Part shown: positions 32,878 to 42,059 of the stretch, in pieces
Numbering within the stretch: position 1 is the stretch's first letter
Layout: every line of letters begins with the position of its first letter
Origin: an uncultured Collinsella sp.
Lineage (GTDB): Bacteria > Actinomycetota > Coriobacteriia > Coriobacteriales > Coriobacteriaceae
Direction: 5' to 3'
NCBI GenBank assembly: GCA_900541055.1
Contig: UQHZ01000005.1
Location: 1-64,000, forward strand
DNA length: 64,000 bases
Translations under genes and position numbers: made by a program
The notes under the pieces: model-generated
The model's input: the letters and a program-made list of their open reading frames with translations, nothing else
Told to the model about the DNA's origin: nothing
The model's database searches: none

Positions 32878-34790
32878 AGGGCGTGGACTTTCGGCTCATC
32901 GTCGAGTTGCGGAATGGTGCCCACCACGTTGTCGGCCAGCCAGTCCATCTCGACGATTTGCGTACTCGGCAGTGGGGGAAAGCCCTCGATCTGCACCACG
33001 CCGTCTTGGCTATGGAGCTCGCCGCCAAATGGATTGATGGAGCCCTCGACGATGCCATTGCGGAGCAGCTGCACGAGCTTGCGCGTCTGATAGGGCAGGC
33101 CCGGAGCGTAGCGAATATCGATAACGCCCGAGCTCATGCCGTACCAGTAGTTGACGGCGCGAACCTGGCTGTCGTCACTGGTCTCATCCCAGGTGCCATG
33201 CAGTAGACTTCGCACGATAAGCTCGTAGTATCGGCCCCAGTTCCATACCGGCATGGCGATGCCGACGACCTTGCCATCGACCAGGCGGTGGAGTCCGTAG
33301 GCCGTAGGGTCTTCGAGCGACTTGGACATGTCAGCGCCGGTCATGACGCTCACGCCTTCGCGGCACATGGCCTCGGCAAGACCGCCGGCGGGCACATCGC
33401 CCCAGGTGAGGATTACCTGCGCGCGGGGGTCGAGCAGCGAGGCGCCAATCGCAAAGGCGTTGATCTCGCTAAGTGCGCCCGACGCAAAGACCGACGCGTG
33501 GTAGCCAATGCGGTGGTTGTCCGCCATGCTGGCGGCAAGGGCACCCAGGAGGAACTTGGCCTCGTACATCTTGCCAAAGTACGAACGCACGCTTTGGTGG
33601 GGAAGGCCGATGGAGCAGTTGAGGAATCGTACCTGGGGATACTCAACGGCGGCCCTGAGCGTATATTCCATCAGGCGGTGTGAAGTCGAGAAGATGGCCT
33701 TCGCCCCGTGCTTGACGGCGGTCTCCACGGCGGCGTAGAACACGTCCGGATCGTGGCAGTCCTCGAATGCCTCGGTGCGCACGATGCCGCCAAAGTGCTC
33801 GTCGAGATACTGACGCCCTTGGTCGTGCAAGCTGTCCCAGCTCGACGATGCACAGGGGAATTCATGGATAAAGGCGATGCACAGAGGGTTGGCCACCGAA
33901 TAAACGGTCTTGCCCATAAAGAAGTTGAGCACGCCGGAGGTGGACTTGGAGGGTGACTCCTCCTCATCGACGCTCGGTGCCTCGACAAGATCGACCTTGT
34001 CCTCGTCATTTTTGCCGGCAATGACCAACTCGCGCCAAATCTTGCACAGGCGGTTTACGACGATGTCCGTCGGCGTGTCCAGCAGACGGTCTTGGTTGTA
34101 CACATTGAGGTAGACGAGCATGGCGTCGGCGGGTGTAATGTCCAGATGGTCGCCGCCGGCGCGAAGGTAGGCGCGCTTAAAGAGCAAGAAGGTGTGGCGC
34201 AGGTAGTCGACCTTTTTCTGCGGCCATTTTTCGATAAGGTTATGACCGAGCATCTTGGCGAGTGTCTCGTAGCTTCCCTCGCGCGAGAACTCGATCTCGT
34301 ATAGGGGACAGACGCGCCAAAAAGCGCAGAATTCACCGTACAGGCGGCTTTCGACGGAGTCCCATTTGCCGGGGTAGAGACGGGTGACCTTGGCCGAAAC
34401 CGTTGGGGCGTCCAGGAATTTGAGGACGCTGACGCGCTTGTTGCCCTCCTGGACATAGAACCGATGCATGAACTCGGTGACGATGATGGGGTCGCGATAA
34501 CCCTCGGTTACCTGGATGTCGTAGAGGTTGGACCACTTGCGGGCGAACTCGGTGTTAAACGGCAGCAGGGGCATAAAGTTACACGAAAAGGCAGACTGAC
34601 GGCCTTTGGTGACCGTGCCGACGACCATTTCGAGCGGAATGTCCCTCAGGCCGACGCTCTCTCGCTGACCTAAGGGGAGCTGGGCAACGAGGCCGTCGAG
34701 GTCCGTAAGGTACGGGTGCTCGCTTTGGCTGATGGCGCGACGGCGTCCCTGCTCGCCGCGCTTGCGTGCTTGACGATAGGCCTCTTCCAT
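32874..34790 (-). CDS. ParB-like domain fused to a BMP-type binding domain
   Basis: This 638-residue protein has residues about 45-140 that resemble a ParB/sulfiredoxin-type domain: DPIIVTEF, then FYVQEGNKRVSVLKFL, with an LPF and Arg-rich context. Residues about 140-290 are helical and unassigned. Residues about 305-600 look like the BMP/Med/PnrA family of nucleoside-binding lipoproteins (FIHEF, AIFSTSHRLMEYTLRAA, GKMYEAKFLLGALAA, GYHASVFASG). There is no signal peptide or lipobox, so unlike normal BMP proteins it is cytosolic. It may sense a nucleoside and pass a signal through the ParB-like part or the overlapping phosphoesterase; this is inference. AAGGGAG precedes the ATG. Confidence 0.75.
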   Translation of the reverse strand: MEEAYRQARKRGEQGRRRAISQSEHPYLTDLDGLVAQLPLGQRESVGLRDIPLEMVVGTVTKGRQSAFSCNFMPLLPFNTEFARKWSNLYDIQVTEGYRDPIIVTEFMHRFYVQEGNKRVSVLKFLDAPTVSAKVTRLYPGKWDSVESRLYGEFCAFWRVCPLYEIEFSREGSYETLAKMLGHNLIEKWPQKKVDYLRHTFLLFKRAYLRAGGDHLDITPADAMLVYLNVYNQDRLLDTPTDIVVNRLCKIWRELVIAGKNDEDKVDLVEAPSVDEEESPSKSTSGVLNFFMGKTVYSVANPLCIAFIHEFPCASSSWDSLHDQGRQYLDEHFGGIVRTEAFEDCHDPDVFYAAVETAVKHGAKAIFSTSHRLMEYTLRAAVEYPQVRFLNCSIGLPHQSVRSYFGKMYEAKFLLGALAASMADNHRIGYHASVFASGALSEINAFAIGASLLDPRAQVILTWGDVPAGGLAEAMCREGVSVMTGADMSKSLEDPTAYGLHRLVDGKVVGIAMPVWNWGRYYELIVRSLLHGTWDETSDDSQVRAVNYWYGMSSGVIDIRYAPGLPYQTRKLVQLLRNGIVEGSINPFGGELHSQDGVVQIEGFPPLPSTQIVEMDWLADNVVGTIPQLDDEPKVHAL

Positions 34791-34846
34791 GGTGTCTACT
34801 CCCTTAGTCGTTTAAACAACGATATGAACCATGGTACCACGATGCG

Positions 34847-34885
34847 AAACCACCACAAAGGTGCCTGTCCCCTTTGTGGTGGCTT
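34847..34885. repeat. Hairpin repeat with GGGACAGG loop, copy 3
   Basis: Arms AAACCACCACAAAGG (34847-34861) and CCTTTGTGGTGGCTT (34871-34885) enclose TGCCTGTCC, which is copy 2 in the opposite orientation. It touches the stop codon of the mscS-like gene. Copies 2 and 3 bracket the phosphoesterase/ParB-BMP pair. Confidence 0.85.
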
Positions 34886-35652
34886 TAGGCGATGATGGGG
34901 GCGATGGCGCGGATGCAGGCGTCGGCTGCCGTAAAGGTGGTGCTGTCGTCACTGACGATAAAGATGATCTTGCCCTTGATGCCAAAGTCGCCGATCTCGC
35001 TAAAGAGCACATACGGCTCCTTGTCAAAGCCCGAGATGGGAAGCACGGCGGCCTTGGTGGCGTCGGTGAGTTCATCTGCCAGCGCGTCCAGTGAAGCCCA
35101 CTTGGACGTGTCCTTGACCGCGACGGGCACGGCAACGCGCCCAAAGGGCATCAAATGCACGAGCGTGTTCTTGGAGATGTTGGAGTTGGGGACGATGATG
35201 GTTTGCCCGCAGGCGTCCTCGATGGTCGTATGGCGCCAGGTGATGTCTTGGACCACGCCCGACACGCCGCCGACCTCGATATTGTCGCCGGGCTTGATGA
35301 TGCCCATAAAGGTCACTTGCATGCCGCCGATAAGGTTTGACAGCGTGTCCTGAAAGCCGAGCGAGATGGCGATGCCGCCGACGCCAAGAGCGGCGACGAG
35401 CGCGTTTGCGTTAATGCCAAAACAGTTGTCGAGGATAAAGCTGCCGCCGATCATCCAGATGACGGCGCGCGCGATGTTGATGAAGATACTCGATGCCGGT
35501 AGCGGGTTATCGTTTCGGTTAAGCAGATGGTTCAGGGTCTTGGATACGACCTTGGCGGCGACGGCGGTGCCTATCGCCAAGATGACGGCCCAGATGATGT
35601 TGTGGACCCATCGTTGTGCAAAGAAATGAAGAATTGGCTCAAACAATTCCAT
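34885..35652 (-). CDS. Small-conductance mechanosensitive channel, MscS family
   Basis: This 255-residue membrane protein has three hydrophobic segments (about 15-35, 60-80, 85-110); the last is the Gly/Ala-rich pore helix (ALVAALGVGGIAISLGFQDTLSNLIGG). The beta domain follows with IKPGDNIEVGGVSGVVQDITWRHTTIE and the NSNISKN motif typical of MscS. The C-terminal alpha/beta domain is somewhat short. It should open under membrane tension to release solutes. GGAGG precedes the start, and a palindromic repeat adjoins the stop. Confidence 0.93.
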   Translation of the reverse strand: MELFEPILHFFAQRWVHNIIWAVILAIGTAVAAKVVSKTLNHLLNRNDNPLPASSIFINIARAVIWMIGGSFILDNCFGINANALVAALGVGGIAISLGFQDTLSNLIGGMQVTFMGIIKPGDNIEVGGVSGVVQDITWRHTTIEDACGQTIIVPNSNISKNTLVHLMPFGRVAVPVAVKDTSKWASLDALADELTDATKAAVLPISGFDKEPYVLFSEIGDFGIKGKIIFIVSDDSTTFTAADACIRAIAPIIA

Positions 35653-35780
35653 GTAGGGAAACCTCCTAATGATCGTCCAACCATGATACCCACCAAGAAG
35701 CCCGTCCGATCAAATTCGGACGGGCTTCTGTGCTCGATATAAGGTTTACGCGGTGGGGCTGCAAGGCCCGGCGGTGTAGC

Positions 35781-37804
35781 TTAGCGTCGACGCTTCCAGA
35801 TAATGCCGAGGATGATGACGATGATGCCGCCGATAAGGCACGCGCCAACTACTGCCAGCGTGTGGTCTCCCGTTGCGGCGAGCTTACCGGTTGTCTTCTT
35901 GGTGATGACCTTCGTGGTCGTCGTGTCCGTCTTAGGCGAGGGCTTAGGCGTCGGGGCCGGTGTGGGCGTGGGGTCCACGGCAGCGGAGCCGAAGCTGATG
36001 GTGCCCGCGAGCGAGGCCATCTTGCTCTCCCAGCTGTTCTGCCCGATCAGCGCCCTTAGCGCTGACTCGCAGGTACCCCACTCGGTGTGCTTGGTGGCGT
36101 TTGCGAAGGTGGGGAAGTCGGTCGTGTTGGTGATGATGTAGTTGTTGGTGGCGACGGTATAGGTCTTGGTGGGATCGAGCGTGCTGCCGTCTTTGGTGAG
36201 TGTGGCACTCACAATGCGCTTGCCTTCGGGCTGCGTCCAATCAATCGTCACGTTGATGCCGCCAAAGGAGAGAGCGCTGCCAGAGTCATCGCGCCACTTG
36301 TACTTGTCTTGCGCCTCCTGCTCGGTGTGACCGGCCGTCACATAAGCCTGCTGAAGCTCGTAGCTGTCGTTGCAATCGTCGCTAATTTGTAGCGAGTGCT
36401 CGAGCGCTGCGAGGAAGTCCGCGCCGGTCATGGTCCAGGTCTCCACGGTGTTGCCGTAGGGCGAGATAGCGATGACGTTGCCGGCGGTCACGTTGCCCGC
36501 CGCGATGCCGCCGCGGATGCCGCCAGCGTTTTCGATAGCGAGGTCCGCGCCCGTCAGGTCAAGATAGGAGCTGCAAATCACGTGGCCGATGGTCTGGGCC
36601 TTGGTGGTGTCGCCCTCCTTGCTGGGACGGAAATCGGTGGTGCGCACCATTTCCCAACCATGCGTGCCTGCGGCGTCCTCGCCGTAGAAATAGTTGGTGG
36701 TGGATGTGCCGAGCACCTTGTTCGATTCGTTTTCAAAGTCCTCGTCGAGCGGCTTGATCTTGTTGCGGACGGCTTCAAGGCGGCTTTGGTAGTCGGAGCC
36801 CTTGTCGGGGTCTGCCAAAAGGTCGTTGACGTTCTTGGCGGTGTAGAGCTTCTCGTTGCTGTCGTCTGCAGGGACCGTGACCGTGTCATCGTCGGTCGTC
36901 TCGGTGCCATTCGTGTCGTATTTGTACGGAATGGAAAGCAGTCCCACCTCGGCAAAGGCACTGCCCGCCTCGACAACGTGGATTGTCTTGCCGTCGGCTC
37001 CCGTTACCTTCTCGTTAAGGTTGATGTGCTCGTGGCCTGCGATAAGGGCATCGACGCCACGGAGTCGCGTGGCAAAGGTCTTTGCGTCGAGCGTGTGCGC
37101 GATACACACAACAACATCGCAGCCCTCCTTGCGCAGCTGTTCTGCCTCGGCATTGATGGCGTTCGCGGCACTCGAGAACGACGTGCCCGCGACCAGGTCC
37201 GCGCGCAGCGAGGATCCCAGCGACTCATCCATGGCACCCACGACGCCGACCTTGATTTTGTAGTCGAATGTGGAGTGATCCTCGCTATCCTCCCAGGTGC
37301 GATCGAGCGTCTTCGTGATGCTCGAGCTCCATACGCCGCTCGTAGACTTCGCGTTCGCGCAGAGCATGGCGAAGGGCGTGCCAGTGGTGCTGTAGCCGGT
37401 CATGGTGCGGAGTTTGTCCGCGCCGTAGCTCCAGTCGTGGTTACCCGGCGTGGTCGCGTCGTAGCCGTCGGCATAGAAGGTGTCCATGAGCTCGGCGATG
37501 CTCTTGCCCTCGCTCATGGTGGCGAAGGACTGTCCGTGGAAGGTGTCGCCCGCATCGAGCAAAAGATCGGGGCGTTGCCCTGGGCGCTATAGAGAACCGC
37601 CAGTCCGTCAAAGCCCACAGTGCCAGTGCCCTTGCTTTCGTTGTAGCTGTACTTGTAGCTGCCGTGGATGTCGTTGGTGTGCATGACGGTCACAGAGCCG
37701 TCAATAGCGGCGGGCAGGTTCCCCGCGAAAGCGAGGCTTGGGATGCCTGCGAGCGCGCCGGCAAACAACGCGGCGGCTAACGCAAGGCGGGGGAGTCTTT
37801 TCAT
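35781..37804 (-). pseudogene. Cell-wall 5'-nucleotidase/cyclic phosphodiesterase, frameshifted
   Basis: Two frames together make one secreted 5'-nucleotidase (UshA-like). The first (37804 to about 37570) encodes a signal peptide (MKRLPRLALAAALFAGALAG...AFA) and the first metal motif MHTNDIHG. The second (from about 37568 to 35781) continues with LLLDAGDTFHG, TPGNHDWSY, GHEH and the C-terminal substrate domain (NAGGIRGG; Y-x-V-A-T-N-N-Y). Adding one base in the CGGGG at 37568-37572 (+ strand) joins them exactly. The C-terminus has a Pro/Thr spacer, LAATGD, a membrane helix and KRRR, a LAxTG-type sortase anchor. It is either a recent 1-base loss or an assembly error; the rest looks intact. Confidence 0.85.
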
Positions 37805-37868
37805 GGCAGTTTCCTTAGTCCTTAGCCAGAATGTCTGGTTGAATATCGGATTATCGACATAATATGCG

Positions 37869-37908
37869 AAAACCGCCGCAAGGGCGTCTGTCCCTTTGCG
37901 GCGGTTTT
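37869..37908. repeat. Hairpin repeat with GGGACAGG-like loop, copy 4
   Basis: Arms AAAACCGCCGCAAGGG and TCCCTTTGCGGCGGTTTT enclose CGTCTGT; on the other strand the loop reads GGGACAGACG. It follows directly upstream of the nucleotidase gene start region. Confidence 0.7.
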
Positions 37909-37923
37909 GACGTTTGCGCAGAT

Positions 37924-37964
37924 AAAACCTACCAAAATAAACCTGTCCCTTTTTGGCAGGTTTT
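37924..37964. repeat. Hairpin repeat with GGGACAGG loop, copy 5
   Basis: Arms AAAACCTACCAAAA (37924-37937) and TTTTGGCAGGTTTT (37951-37964) enclose ACCTGTCCCT. It overlaps the last bases of the ABC ATPase gene and could end its transcript. Confidence 0.7.
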
Positions 37965-38757
37965 AGCTCAGCAGCATGCGGTCGTTGGCGAGCTCGCCGC
38001 CCGAGACCTCCTCGAACTTCTGCAGCAGGTCGGCTACGGTGAGCGACTTCTTCTCATTGCCCGCCACGTCGTAGATCACGTGGCCTTCGTGCATCATGAT
38101 CAGACGGTTGCCCAGACGGATGGCGTCGTTCATGTTGTGCGTGACCATGAGCGTGGTCAGGTGGTTCTCGTCGACGATCTCCTCGGTCAGGTTAAGCACC
38201 TTAGAGGCCGTCTTGGGGTCGAGGGCCGCGGTGTGCTCGTCGAGCAGCAGCAGGCGCGGCCTGGTGAGCGTGGCCATCAGCAGGGTGAGTGCCTGGCGCT
38301 GGCCACCCGAGAGCAGGCCGACCTTGGCGTTGAGACGCGTGTCCAGACCAAGGTCCAGGCGCTTGAGCAGCTCGACGTACTCATCTTTCTCGGCCTTGGT
38401 GACGCCCCACGAAAGGCCGCGACGCTGGCCGCGACGCTTGGCGAGGGCCAGGTTCTCGGCGATCTGCATGTCGGCAGCGGTACCGCGCATGGGGTCCTGA
38501 AACACGCGGCCCAGGTACTTGGCGCGCTGCGACTCGCTCAGGCGCGAGATGTCGGTGCCGTCGAGCTCAATAACGCCCGAATCGAGCGGGTACACGCCGG
38601 CGATCATGTTGAGCAGCGTGGACTTGCCGGCGCCGTTGCCGCCGATCACGGTTACAAAGTCGCCGTCATTTAGGGTGAGGTCGACGCCGGTGAGCGCGCG
38701 CTTCTCGGTGACGGTGCCCTTGTTAAAGGTCTTCTTGACGTGCGAGAGCTTAAGCAT
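37963..38757 (-). CDS. ABC transporter ATPase, TrpZ-like
   Basis: This 264-residue ATPase has Walker A GGNGAGKST, the signature LSGGQRQ and Walker B LLLLDEHTAALD, where a His replaces the usual Pro. It pairs with the permease and lipoprotein encoded upstream. The start at 38757 overlaps the permease stop by 8 bp; the longer frame would run into the permease gene. The set resembles the TrpXYZ-type transporters for aromatic amino acids. Confidence 0.93.
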   Translation of the reverse strand: MLKLSHVKKTFNKGTVTEKRALTGVDLTLNDGDFVTVIGGNGAGKSTLLNMIAGVYPLDSGVIELDGTDISRLSESQRAKYLGRVFQDPMRGTAADMQIAENLALAKRRGQRRGLSWGVTKAEKDEYVELLKRLDLGLDTRLNAKVGLLSGGQRQALTLLMATLTRPRLLLLDEHTAALDPKTASKVLNLTEEIVDENHLTTLMVTHNMNDAIRLGNRLIMMHEGHVIYDVAGNEKKSLTVADLLQKFEEVSGGELANDRMLLS

Positions 38758-39673
38758 CTGCCTCATCCCCCTTCGTGTAGGAGCTGCGGAGCTTATAGCG
38801 CTCCCAAACCACGGGCACGCACAGGGCCACAGCGACAATCACGGCGGAGAGCAGCTTCATGTCGTTGGCGTCCATGCCCAACTGCAGCACGATGGCGCGG
38901 ATAAGGAAGTACACCACGGAGCCAAAGACGGCGGAGGCAAGACGGACGCTAAACTGCGTGAGGCCGCCGGGAAGCAGACGGCCGAGCACCTCGCCGATAA
39001 CAATGGCGGCAAGACCGATAACGATGGCACCGGTGCCCATACCAATGTCGGCATACTTTTGGCTCTGGCAGATGAGCGCGCCCGAAAGGCCGATGAGGGC
39101 GTTGGAGAGCACGAGGGCGATCATCTTGGTGGAGTTGGTGTTGACGCCCAGAGCGCGGATCATGTACTCGTTGTTGCCGGTGGCTCGCAGCGCCGAGCCG
39201 ATCTCGGTGCCAAAGAACCAATACAGGATGGCAACGATAGCCACGGCGAGCAGGATGCCCAAGATGATGGCAACGGTGGACTGCGGCAGACCGGTCATAT
39301 TGCTGACGGCCGAGAACACGGTGCCTTTGGCAAGAATGGGCGTATTGGACTTGCCCATGATGCGCAGGTTGATGGACCACAGGCTGATCTGGGTGAGGAT
39401 TCCGGCGAGGATCGCAGGAATCTCAAAGACGGTGGTCAAAATGCCCGTGACGGCGCCCGCGATGGCGCCGGCGCACATACCGGCCAGCACGGCGAACAGC
39501 GGGTCGACGTTGTTATTGACGATGAGCACAGCGCAGACGCAGCCGCCGAGGGCAAAGCTGCCGTCGCAGGTCATATCGGGAATGTCGAGCAGGCGGAACG
39601 TGATAAACACGCCAAGCACCATAATGCCCCAGAGGACGCCCTGCGAAACGGCGCCCTGTAATGCAATGAGCAT
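38750..39673 (-). CDS. ABC transporter permease, TrpY-like
   Basis: This 307-residue permease of the branched-chain/TrpY type has about eight to nine helices. The conserved LRATGNNEYMIRALGVN segment, the coupling loop to the ATPase, is clear. It starts with a good ribosome site (AGGAGG) and ends inside the ATPase gene start. Confidence 0.9.
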   Translation of the reverse strand: MLIALQGAVSQGVLWGIMVLGVFITFRLLDIPDMTCDGSFALGGCVCAVLIVNNNVDPLFAVLAGMCAGAIAGAVTGILTTVFEIPAILAGILTQISLWSINLRIMGKSNTPILAKGTVFSAVSNMTGLPQSTVAIILGILLAVAIVAILYWFFGTEIGSALRATGNNEYMIRALGVNTNSTKMIALVLSNALIGLSGALICQSQKYADIGMGTGAIVIGLAAIVIGEVLGRLLPGGLTQFSVRLASAVFGSVVYFLIRAIVLQLGMDANDMKLLSAVIVAVALCVPVVWERYKLRSSYTKGDEADA

Positions 39674-39775
39674 GCTTCATACCTCCTAGGATAGGGTGGA
39701 CACGTGATTCACCATAATAGCGGTAACAATGCATAGAAGAGTTACGGACAGACGTTTTGTTTTACCTGAAACAAG

Positions 39776-39808
39776 CAGGGCGGACGCCGGTCTACAGCGC
39801 CCGCCCCT
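39776..39808 (-). terminator. Hairpin between lipoprotein and permease genes
   Basis: AGGGCGGACGC pairs with a GCGCCCGCCCCT-type partner; on the minus strand a T-rich TGCTTGTTT follows. It may lower permease/ATPase expression relative to the binding protein. Confidence 0.5.
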
Positions 39809-39876
39809 GTGGCTCAGATATTGAATAACGCGGCTAAAGCGCGAGCACGGGCTCTAGACGCATGCCGCGTATGGCA

Positions 39877-40857
39877 TTACGCGTCCAGGGCGGAAAGGTC
39901 GATGCCCAGGGCCTCGGCCATTTCGTCGTTCTTGACGACGACCAGGTCCTTGCTCGAGAGGTGCTTGATCGGCATGTCTTCGGGCTTGGCCTCGCCCTTC
40001 AGGATCTTAACGGCCATCTCGCCCGCGGCGTAGCCCAGGTCCTCATAGTTGATGGAGAGGGTGAACAGGCCGCCGGCCATGCACATGCCCTCCTCGCCAG
40101 TCACGAAGGGAAGCTTGTTCTCCTTGCAGATCTGGCCGACCTGCGAGGCGCCCGCGGCGATGGTGTTGTCGGTGGGGGAGTACAGCGCGTCGACCTTGCC
40201 CACGGCAGACTCGACGACGGACTGGATCTCGTTGGAGCTCGAGACGGTGAAATCGGTGTACTCCAGGCCCAGCTTGTCGAGCTCTTTCTTGGCGGCCTTG
40301 ATCTGGACGTCGGAGTTGGACTCGGCGGTGCAGTAGAGCAGGCCGACCTTTTTAACGTCGGGCAGGACCTTCTGCATCATCTCGAGCTGCTCGGCGACCG
40401 GGGTGAGGTCGGAAGCGCCCGTGACGTTGGTGCCGGGCTTGTCGTTGTCCTGGACCAGGCCGGAGGCGGCGTAGTCGGTGATGGCGCAGCCCACGATGGG
40501 GATATCGGCCGTGGCGCCGGCGGCAGCCTGCGCGGCGGGCGTGGCGATGGCATAAATCAGGTTGACGTTGTCGCCCACAAACTTGTCAGCAATGGACTTA
40601 CACGTGGACTGGTCGTTTTGGGCGTTCTTCTGGTCGATCTTGACCTTAAGGCCGCTCTCCTTGATGGCCTTGACAAAGCCGTCGTTGGCGGCATCGAGTG
40701 CGGAGTGCTCGGTGAGCTGCAGAACGCCGATGGTGTAGTCGGAACCGGCGGCAGCAGAGCCGGAACCAGAGTTGCCGCCGCATCCGGCGAGCGGGGCGAG
40801 CGCGAGCAGGCCGGCGGAGACCAGAAGGCTCCTGCGGCTGATGGTGATGTCCTTCAT
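39877..40857 (-). CDS. ABC transporter substrate-binding lipoprotein, TrpX-like
   Basis: This 326-residue lipoprotein has a signal with lipobox LAPLAGC (Cys26) preceded by SRRSLLVSAG, a twin-arginine-like start. The mature part is an ABC_sub_bind domain: YTIGVLQLTEHSALD, YAIATPAAQAA, GLLYCTAESNSDVQ, and ALYSPTDNTIAAG. This family binds aromatic amino acids in characterised cases. It lies about 200 bases before the permease and is likely made in excess over it. Confidence 0.92.
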   Translation of the reverse strand: MKDITISRRSLLVSAGLLALAPLAGCGGNSGSGSAAAGSDYTIGVLQLTEHSALDAANDGFVKAIKESGLKVKIDQKNAQNDQSTCKSIADKFVGDNVNLIYAIATPAAQAAAGATADIPIVGCAITDYAASGLVQDNDKPGTNVTGASDLTPVAEQLEMMQKVLPDVKKVGLLYCTAESNSDVQIKAAKKELDKLGLEYTDFTVSSSNEIQSVVESAVGKVDALYSPTDNTIAAGASQVGQICKENKLPFVTGEEGMCMAGGLFTLSINYEDLGYAAGEMAVKILKGEAKPEDMPIKHLSSKDLVVVKNDEMAEALGIDLSALDA

Positions 40858-40920
40858 ATCATTACCCCCAGTATAAAAATGGCTGGAAACACTGCACTGG
40901 GACAAAGTGCAAGTGGAACT

Positions 40921-40948
40921 ATAGTAGCGCTGATGTCCATTTTTACAA
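40921..40948 (-). promoter_or_regulatory. Promoter of the ABC transporter operon
   Basis: On the minus strand TTGTAA (40948-40943) and TACTAT (40926-40921) are separated by 16 bases. A GCACT/AGTGC inverted repeat follows at 40893-40911 in the leader. Confidence 0.5.
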
Positions 40949-41015
40949 GCCTGGCGGGTTTTTTAATACAGAATCGGATGGGCGGTACAGGTAGTCGAAT
41001 GGGCGGCGGAGGGTC

Positions 41016-41801
41016 TTATGCGGCGGAGGAGGTGTCGTCCTCGTCCAGGGCGGCGAAGAGCTTCTTGCCGTCGAGGAGACGTGTAGTGACGTTTCTCATT
41101 CGGCCAATCTCTACGGTACGCAACGTGTCATCGGCGCCTCGGGCGTCATAGACCGTTCCCAGCAGATACGAGATGTCATCGCGCTGCCTGATGGCAAAGG
41201 GACGGAGTGTCATCCGTGCTGCTTCGGTTTCGCCGCGTGTCGTGACGCTCGAAATATCAAAACTCACCGTGGTTCCGTGGTCGATGGCCTGCTCGACGAG
41301 CTCGCACGTGTCGATGCGCTTGATGGGCGTGCGTGTTGCCTTGGTAGCCTTGCTGCCTGCGCTTGGAACGGGTTCGGGTGTATCGAGGTAGCCGCGAACG
41401 TCGGCACTCGCCATGGCAACTAAGTGCTGCGCCATGCTCTTGCGGATAGCGATAGGCGTGGAGCGGTTGCGCATGACCATACCGTGGAGCCGGATGATCT
41501 CTTCGTCGGTGAGCGGACGGGTAAGAAGTTTGTAGCCCACGCCGCGTTTGTACTCAATTTCGTATCCGGCATGGCGAAGCGCGGAGATGGCGGTGTAGAT
41601 GCTGCGCCGCGCCGCCGAGATGGGCATGCGGGCGGGGTCGTCGGGATGGGCGAGGCGCCGAATCAACTCATCGGAAAGCATGGCCTTGTCCTCGCCGGTG
41701 TTTTCGCTCAAGAGCTGCAGGATGCGAACGGCGCGATAGGCTGCCATCGAGGCGGCGCCTCTAGTCGTGGTGTCGTAGGTTTCAACAGCGGCTTCGGTCA
41801 T
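41016..41801 (-). CDS. WYL-domain HTH regulator
   Basis: This 261-residue protein has residues about 20-100 as a winged helix-turn-helix (ISAARRSIYTAISALRHAGYEIEYKRGVGYKL), DeoR/HTH_11-like. Residues about 150-250 look like a WYL domain, which binds nucleotides or ligands, though the W-Y-L triad is replaced by a DDISYLLGTVYDARG segment. The ATG at 41801 is 10 bases after AAAGGA; a GTG at 41810 is too close. No target site is evident. Confidence 0.8.
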   Translation of the reverse strand: MTEAAVETYDTTTRGAASMAAYRAVRILQLLSENTGEDKAMLSDELIRRLAHPDDPARMPISAARRSIYTAISALRHAGYEIEYKRGVGYKLLTRPLTDEEIIRLHGMVMRNRSTPIAIRKSMAQHLVAMASADVRGYLDTPEPVPSAGSKATKATRTPIKRIDTCELVEQAIDHGTTVSFDISSVTTRGETEAARMTLRPFAIRQRDDISYLLGTVYDARGADDTLRTVEIGRMRNVTTRLLDGKKLFAALDEDDTSSAA

Positions 41802-41975
41802 CGTGCCCACGTCCTTTCCGTTTTGGGTGGCGACGGTATGGAGCCTAGGACGTGGGGCTTTCCCAGGGGCGCAGGGCGCTCTGGGCGGTCGGTAGTCGTC
41901 GGCAAACGGCGGGTCGAGTTTTCAACAGCCCTGCTCAACTGACCAAAACCTTGCCAAAAGCTTGACGGATGCTGT

Positions 41976-42013
41976 TGAAAAAAGCGTCTCTCGACCGATG
42001 TCGAGAGACGCTT
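41976..42013 (-). terminator. asnS terminator
   Basis: AAGCGTCTCTCGAC (41982-41995) pairs perfectly with GTCGAGAGACGCTT (42000-42013); on the minus strand it is followed by a T-run. It lies 47 bases past the asnS stop. Confidence 0.9.
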
Positions 42014-42059
42014 GTACGATGAGCGTTGGCGTGTGGCGACGCGAGCTAGTGTCCGACGA

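Noticed and set aside
37556..37590. Programmed -1 ribosomal frameshift in the nucleotidase
   Set aside because: No slippery heptamer or pseudoknot is apparent, and the family does not use frameshifting. A missing base explains it better.
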